Positions 59,926-64,000 of a DNA stretch of 64,000 nt are shown in pieces (the first letter of the stretch is position 1; each line of letters starts with the position of its first letter). The position numbers were made by a program, and so were the translations under genes. Below the pieces are notes generated by a model. The model was not told where the DNA came from. It saw nothing but the letters and a program-made list of their open reading frames with translations, and made no database searches. The DNA comes from CBDCFV01 sp965261795 (GTDB lineage: Bacteria; Chloroflexota; Dehalococcoidia; Lucifugimonadales; UBA3495): assembly GCA_965261795.1 (NCBI GenBank), contig OZ253476.1:2170001-2234000 (forward strand), given 5' to 3'.

Positions 59926-60960
59926 ATGCGCGAACATGGCAGATCGGTGAAGCCGCCGATTCGGGTCGTGGTTGATGCGATGGGCGGAGACTATGGCCCT
60001 CCCGAGACGGTTAAGGGAGGGTTGGAGGCATTCAGGGACCATGATATCGAATTGATCATTGTCGGGGACCAGGACGCGGTTGAGAAGGAGTTGGCTAACT
60101 ACGACACCTCTGGCAAGGCGGTCAAGGTGGTCCCATCTGAGGGAAAGATAGGGGACGACGAGCACCCGATAGAGGGCCTGCGGCGCAAGCCCAAGTCTTC
60201 GATCATGGTTACGACCAAGCTGTTGAAGAGCGGCGACGCCGACGTTGCGGTCTCCATGGGTTCCACCGGAGCCTCCATGGCCAGTTCGGTATTTGTACTG
60301 GGGTTGATGGAAGGACTGGAGCGCCCTTGTATTGGAGGCCCTTTCCTGGGCGTCGCGCCGCGTACCGTCCTGCTTGACATGGGCAGCAATGTCGATTGCC
60401 GCCCGTCGCTGATGCTGAGCTTTGCAGCCTTGGGATCGGCCTTCGCCCGCCAGTTTCTGGAGATCAAGAACCCGAGAATCGGCCTGCTCAGCGTGGGCGC
60501 GGAAGAGGCCAAGGGCAACCGGCAGGTGCAGGAAAGCTACCAGCTTCTCCAGGAGAGTCATCTGAACTTCATCGGCAACGTGGAAGGGATGGATTTCTTC
60601 ACCAACCGCGCCGACGTCATCATTTGCGACGGGTTCGTGGGCAACATCCTGATGAAGTTCACCGAGGGTTTGGGTACCGCATTGTCGCGGTTCGTGGAGC
60701 GGCGGTTGGAGCCGGTCTTGCCTGCCGACGTGCTTGCAGAGGTTTCGGCGGACTTGTGGCAGACCACGAATATGCCCCGGACGATGGGCGGTCCGCTGTT
60801 CGGGGTCAACGGAGCAGTTATCCTGGGGCATGGCTCATGCAGGGCCAGCGGCGTCGCCGGGGCCATTGACACCGGAGTCCGCTACGTCGAGTTGGGCTTG
60901 GTGGAGAGCCTGCGGGATGAGCTTGGACATCTCATCAGCGCCGGGTCGGCGAATACCTGA
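59926..60960 (+). CDS. plsX: Phosphate acyltransferase PlsX
   Basis: 344 residues; ATG at 59926 after GAGGGA. RVVVDAMGGDYGPPETVKGG, DADVAVSMGSTGASMASSV, and the FVGNILMKFTEG segment are typical PlsX. It converts acyl-ACP to acyl phosphate for phospholipid synthesis at the membrane surface. fabG starts at the very next base after its stop. Confidence 0.96.
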   Translation: MREHGRSVKPPIRVVVDAMGGDYGPPETVKGGLEAFRDHDIELIIVGDQDAVEKELANYDTSGKAVKVVPSEGKIGDDEHPIEGLRRKPKSSIMVTTKLLKSGDADVAVSMGSTGASMASSVFVLGLMEGLERPCIGGPFLGVAPRTVLLDMGSNVDCRPSLMLSFAALGSAFARQFLEIKNPRIGLLSVGAEEAKGNRQVQESYQLLQESHLNFIGNVEGMDFFTNRADVIICDGFVGNILMKFTEGLGTALSRFVERRLEPVLPADVLAEVSADLWQTTNMPRTMGGPLFGVNGAVILGHGSCRASGVAGAIDTGVRYVELGLVESLRDELGHLISAGSANT

Positions 60961-61716
60961 ATGGTGCAGGGGATCGATCTCACGGGGTCGGTTGCGCTCG
61001 TTACCGGGGCCTCTCGCGGTATCGGCGCCGTAATAGCGACCCGCTTAGCCCAAGCCGGGGCCAAGGTCGGAGTCAACTACATGTCCAGCGAAGCGGCGGC
61101 CGCCGGGGTAGTCGATTCCATTACCGGCAGCGGTGGCGAAGCGTTGTTGCTGGGAGGGGACGTTACCGAAGAAGAGGCAACCAAGTCGATAATCAAGCAA
61201 ATGACCGACCATTGGGGCAGGATCGATATCCTGGTCAACAACGCCGGCATCAACCGGGACCGGCTGCTGGTACGGATGAGCCAGGATGACTGGGACCAAG
61301 TGCTGAGCGTTGACTTGAGGGGCGCCTTCCTGTGTACCCGGCACGTTATGCCCCACTTGATCAAGCAGCGCAGCGGCCGCATCGTCAACATCTCGTCTGT
61401 GGTGGGAATCAGTGGCAACCCTGGTCAAGCGAACTACGCCGCCGCCAAGGCCGGACTGATCGGCTTCACCAAGTCGGTGGCCCGAGAAGTCGCCTCTCGA
61501 AACGTTACGGTCAACGCTTTGGCTCCGGGCTACGTTACTACCGGCATGGTGGAGCAGTTGACCGAAGAGACGCGCCAAAAGATATTGAGCCGCATTCCCA
61601 TGGCCCGGTTCGGCGCTGCGGAAGACGTGGCGGAGGCAGTGGTTTTTCTGTGCAGCGGTGGCGCGGGTTACATAACCGGCCAGGTTTTGACGATAGACGG
61701 CGGCCTTATCGCTTAG
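60961..61716 (+). CDS. fabG: 3-oxoacyl-ACP reductase FabG
   Basis: 251 residues; ATG directly follows the plsX stop. NADP motif VALVTGASRGIGAVIATRLA, ILVNNAGINRD, catalytic Ser in NISSVVGISGNPGQ and Y-x-x-x-K in NYAAAKAG, and the end GYITGQVLTIDGG. Reduces 3-oxoacyl-ACP in fatty-acid elongation; the plsX link supports this over a catabolic SDR. Confidence 0.93.
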   Translation: MVQGIDLTGSVALVTGASRGIGAVIATRLAQAGAKVGVNYMSSEAAAAGVVDSITGSGGEALLLGGDVTEEEATKSIIKQMTDHWGRIDILVNNAGINRDRLLVRMSQDDWDQVLSVDLRGAFLCTRHVMPHLIKQRSGRIVNISSVVGISGNPGQANYAAAKAGLIGFTKSVAREVASRNVTVNALAPGYVTTGMVEQLTEETRQKILSRIPMARFGAAEDVAEAVVFLCSGGAGYITGQVLTIDGGLIA

Positions 61717-61884
61717 AGAAGGTCCAGCGATACTCCTTAAGAAGCCCTGCCTTACTTGGAAGCTGCTGGGTGTTCCATTCCTGGCTTGGCAAGTCCAGCC
61801 CGTCCGGCCTACCCATATCTGAATTCTCTCCAAACATCCTTCGATGACATCTATCCGCTAGACTACCCACCAATGGAGGCGGCC

Positions 61885-62781
61885 ATGACTGAAGTTCATA
61901 CTCCAAGAAAGAAGTTCCGCCAATTGCTGTCTGAGCGGGGCATCATAATGGTGCCCGGCGCCTACGATTGTTTGACCGCCAGGATCATCGAGCAGGCGGG
62001 GTTTCCTGCGGTGTACATGACCGGGGCAGGGACTTCCGTAGCGCGCCTTGGCTACCCGGACTTGGGCCTTGCCACCATGACGGAGATGGTTGCCAACGCA
62101 GCCAGCATCGTGTCGGTTGTCGACGTGCCGGTGATAGCCGACGCCGACACGGGTTACGGGGGACTCCTGAACGTACAGCGCACCGTGCGGCAATACGAGC
62201 AGGCGGGAGTGGCGGCTATCCACATCGAAGACCAGGAGTCGCCTAAAAGGTGCGGACACCTTGACGATAAGCGGGTGGTCCCAACTGAAGAAATGGTGCA
62301 AAAGATACGTGCCGCCGTGGATGCCCGCCGCGACGAGGATTTTGTCATCATAGTACGCACCGACGCGCTGGCGGTAACCGACTGGGATGACACCATGCGT
62401 CGCTGCGAGGCTTACGTCGAGGCCGGGGCGGAGGTATTGTTCGTCGAAGCTTTACGCTCCGCCGATGAGGCCCGACGTGTCACGAGCAATTTCGGCGTGC
62501 CGCTGCTGTACAACTTTGTAGAGACCGGCAAGTCACCCCTTATCCCGGCGGGTGAGTTGGAAGCTCTAGGTTTCAAGCTGGTGATATTCCCCGGCAGCGC
62601 CTTCATGCTGGTGTGCAAAGCCGTAGAAGAGTTGATGGGGCAGTTGAAGCAACAGGGTACTACCGTCGATTTCATGGACAGGATGGCATCGTTGAACCAG
62701 AGTTTCGAGATGGTGGGGCTCTCTGACATGCTGGCCCAGGACGCCAAGTACGCAGAGGTGAATCCCGCCCGCGTTTTCTAA
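61885..62781 (+). CDS. Isocitrate lyase/PEP mutase family enzyme (oxaloacetate decarboxylase or methylisocitrate lyase-like)
   Basis: Start ATG at 61885, 6 bp after GGAGG; the frame extends upstream without support. 298 residues. FRQLLSERGIIMVPGAYDCL, VPVIADADTGYGG (metal site), and the catalytic-Cys motif SPKRCGH, then IIVRTDALA. The K-R-C-G-H motif favours lyases over PEP mutase, which lacks the Cys. Possible roles are methylisocitrate or related C-C bond cleavage, or oxaloacetate decarboxylation. Confidence 0.9.
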   Translation: MTEVHTPRKKFRQLLSERGIIMVPGAYDCLTARIIEQAGFPAVYMTGAGTSVARLGYPDLGLATMTEMVANAASIVSVVDVPVIADADTGYGGLLNVQRTVRQYEQAGVAAIHIEDQESPKRCGHLDDKRVVPTEEMVQKIRAAVDARRDEDFVIIVRTDALAVTDWDDTMRRCEAYVEAGAEVLFVEALRSADEARRVTSNFGVPLLYNFVETGKSPLIPAGELEALGFKLVIFPGSAFMLVCKAVEELMGQLKQQGTTVDFMDRMASLNQSFEMVGLSDMLAQDAKYAEVNPARVF

Positions 62782-62827
62782 GCGTAGAAATCAGCAGGAA
62801 CGCCGGAGACGTGAGTGAGGTGTTTGC

Positions 62828-63973
62828 ATGAGCGATGGGTTGGAGGGTTTCGTCAAAGAGGCTTTAACGAGCGGGTTGAGCCGCGATGCTATCCGTGACG
62901 TTCTGTTGAGGGCGGGATGGCGGGAAGACGACGTAAACAACGCCCTGTCGGCTTTTGCCGACATTGACTTTCCGGTGCCCGTCCCCAAGCCCAAGCCGTA
63001 CGTGCAGGCCAGGCAAGCCTTCATGTATGTGGTGTCCTTTGTAGCCCTGTTCATCACGGCATTCAGCATCGGAACTCTCATCTTCGGCTATATCGACCTG
63101 GCCTTTCCCGATCCCCTGTCCTTCTCTTCGCAGTATAGAGGGGACACGGTCCCCGATGAATTGACGTGGGCCATTGCCGCGGTGATCGTAACCTTTCCGC
63201 TCTACCTGTTATTGATGTGGCGGCTGGCCAAGGACGCGGAGTTGCACCCGGAGTTCCGGCAATCGCGGATTTGGAAATGGCTTACCTACCTGACGCTGGC
63301 CGTGGCGGCGGCCGTTATCATGGGTGATTTGATTGTCCTTCTGTCAAACGTCCTTCGCGGAGATTTGACTGTACCGTTTATTTTCAAGGTCTTGACCGTC
63401 CTGTTGATCACCGGCGCCGTGTTTGGCTATTACCTGTGGGACTTGAAGCGAACGGAAAAGGTTAACGACCTTCAACCGCAGCCCATTAATGCCTCCTTGG
63501 CGTCGAAGGCGTTGTTGGCTTCCGCCATCCTGGCTGCGGTATTGACGGTAGGTTACGGGATATATGTAGCCGGCAGTCCCGGCCAGCAAAGAATGGAGCG
63601 CTTGGACGCGCTGAGGGCATCGCACTTGGAAAGCATCTATTACCAAGTGAACGATCATTGGAGGCAAACGGGGAGTCTGCCGGACTCATTGGAGAGTTTG
63701 CTGCGCCAACCCAGGGAGTTTAACGACCCTGAGACTGACGTACCGTATGAGTACCGGGTAATAGACGACGCCAACTTTGAAATTTGCGCCGTATTCGCCA
63801 CCGATACCACCGGACAAAACGAATGGCAAGGCCCGGTGAATGCCCCCAATGTCAGGCGCCATGGCGTCGGGCTGACTTGCTTTGAGTTCGAGGCCCTCCC
63901 GCTGGAGCCTGTGAAGCCGGTTCCAGACCGCCCAACTCCGGCTACCGTTGAACCCGGCACGCCTCAAAGGTAG
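62828..63973 (+). CDS. Membrane protein with DUF5671-like domain
   Basis: 381 residues; ATG at 62828 after GAGGTG. A soluble N-terminal helix pair (LSRDAIRDVLLRAGWREDDV, UBA-like) is followed by four to five helices in the DUF5671 pattern. A further helix and a soluble C-terminal domain of about 130 residues come next (DHWRQTGSLPDSLESLLRQP, DPETDVPYEYRV). It ends in a Pro-rich tail. Function unknown. Confidence 0.8.
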   Translation: MSDGLEGFVKEALTSGLSRDAIRDVLLRAGWREDDVNNALSAFADIDFPVPVPKPKPYVQARQAFMYVVSFVALFITAFSIGTLIFGYIDLAFPDPLSFSSQYRGDTVPDELTWAIAAVIVTFPLYLLLMWRLAKDAELHPEFRQSRIWKWLTYLTLAVAAAVIMGDLIVLLSNVLRGDLTVPFIFKVLTVLLITGAVFGYYLWDLKRTEKVNDLQPQPINASLASKALLASAILAAVLTVGYGIYVAGSPGQQRMERLDALRASHLESIYYQVNDHWRQTGSLPDSLESLLRQPREFNDPETDVPYEYRVIDDANFEICAVFATDTTGQNEWQGPVNAPNVRRHGVGLTCFEFEALPLEPVKPVPDRPTPATVEPGTPQR

Positions 63974-63987
63974 ACTGTCACCAAAAC

Positions 63988-64000
63988 AAAGGAGACGGGT
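63988..64000 (+). promoter_or_regulatory. Ribosome-binding site of a gene starting beyond the window
   Basis: AAAGGAG at 63988-63994 in the last bases suggests the start of another plus-strand gene just past the edge. Confidence 0.4.

Noticed and set aside
1..64000. CRISPR array, tRNA, rRNA or prophage
   Set aside because: No regular repeat-spacer pattern, cloverleaf-like sequence, rRNA core or phage structural gene was recognised.

Overview
The window looks like a chromosomal stretch of a free-living, probably marine, member of the Chloroflexota, most like the SAR202 lineage within or near Dehalococcoidia. This is inferred from gene content, not from a marker-gene comparison. The signs are four luciferase-like flavin monooxygenases, an FMN reductase-like protein, an enolase-superfamily enzyme, several crotonase, CoA-transferase and TPP-enzyme genes, DUF1501/DUF1800 proteins, a GMC oxidoreductase, and a moderately high GC content with frequent TTG and GTG starts. 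No rRNA, tRNA or CRISPR array was seen.

Layout. 1-2243 (minus): a TPP-dependent enzyme cut by the window edge and a small membrane protein. 2602-8886 (plus): a complete peptide-type ABC importer (lipoprotein, two permeases, two ATPases). 9113-13672 (plus): a methyltransferase, a PD-(D/E)XK nuclease-like protein, a 374-bp MITE-like element with terminal inverted repeats and a 9-bp target duplication, a crotonase-fold enzyme, and a split sulfopyruvate/phosphonopyruvate-decarboxylase-like TPP enzyme. 13839-20861 (minus): two flavin monooxygenases around a Uma2 gene and a two-gene UGSC-type selenoprotein unit with an in-frame UGA, then a GMC oxidoreductase and an HbpS/GlcG-like protein. 21087-25647 (minus): a DUF1800-NHL-DUF1501 operon and a flavin reductase. 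25798-27021 (plus): a TauE/SafE exporter and a 34-residue membrane peptide. 27081-31271 (minus): an AAA ATPase plus nuclease-like pair, an enolase-superfamily protein and an MFS transporter. 31505-34955 (plus): a third monooxygenase, a RelE-type toxin-antitoxin cassette flanked by direct repeats, and a Rieske fusion protein. 34978-39568 (minus): Uma2, amidohydrolase, ketopantoate-reductase-like protein, and an NCS2 permease with a cytosolic C-terminal extension. 39864-44792: an RmlD-like reductase (plus), then acyl-CoA ligase, two crotonases and a PHP protein (minus). 44997-53092 (plus): groES-groEL behind a CIRCE operator, an A / B-A fusion / B CoA-transferase cluster, a third Uma2, and a TPP-riboswitch-controlled thiGES operon. 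53074-57134 (minus): an M28-like protein, a hydroxyacid dehydrogenase, a fourth monooxygenase and a MazEF-type module. 57436-59870 (plus): two frameshifted genes (L-2-hydroxyglutarate oxidase and a MaoC dehydratase). 59926-63973 (plus): plsX, fabG, a PEP-mutase/isocitrate-lyase family enzyme and a DUF5671-like membrane protein.

How the genes fit together. Much of the window serves uptake and oxidative breakdown of organic acids and ring compounds: flavin monooxygenases with a reductase, GMC oxidase, amidohydrolase, acyl-CoA ligase, crotonases and CoA-transferases. Housekeeping parts (chaperonin, thiamine, fatty-acid initiation) sit among them. The most notable feature is the split gene at 15003-15557. 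It reads as one protein if an in-frame UGA is selenocysteine in a U-G-G-C motif. A hairpin with bacterial SECIS geometry follows the UGA at the expected distance, and the gene is packed with a conserved-looking partner and flavin monooxygenases.
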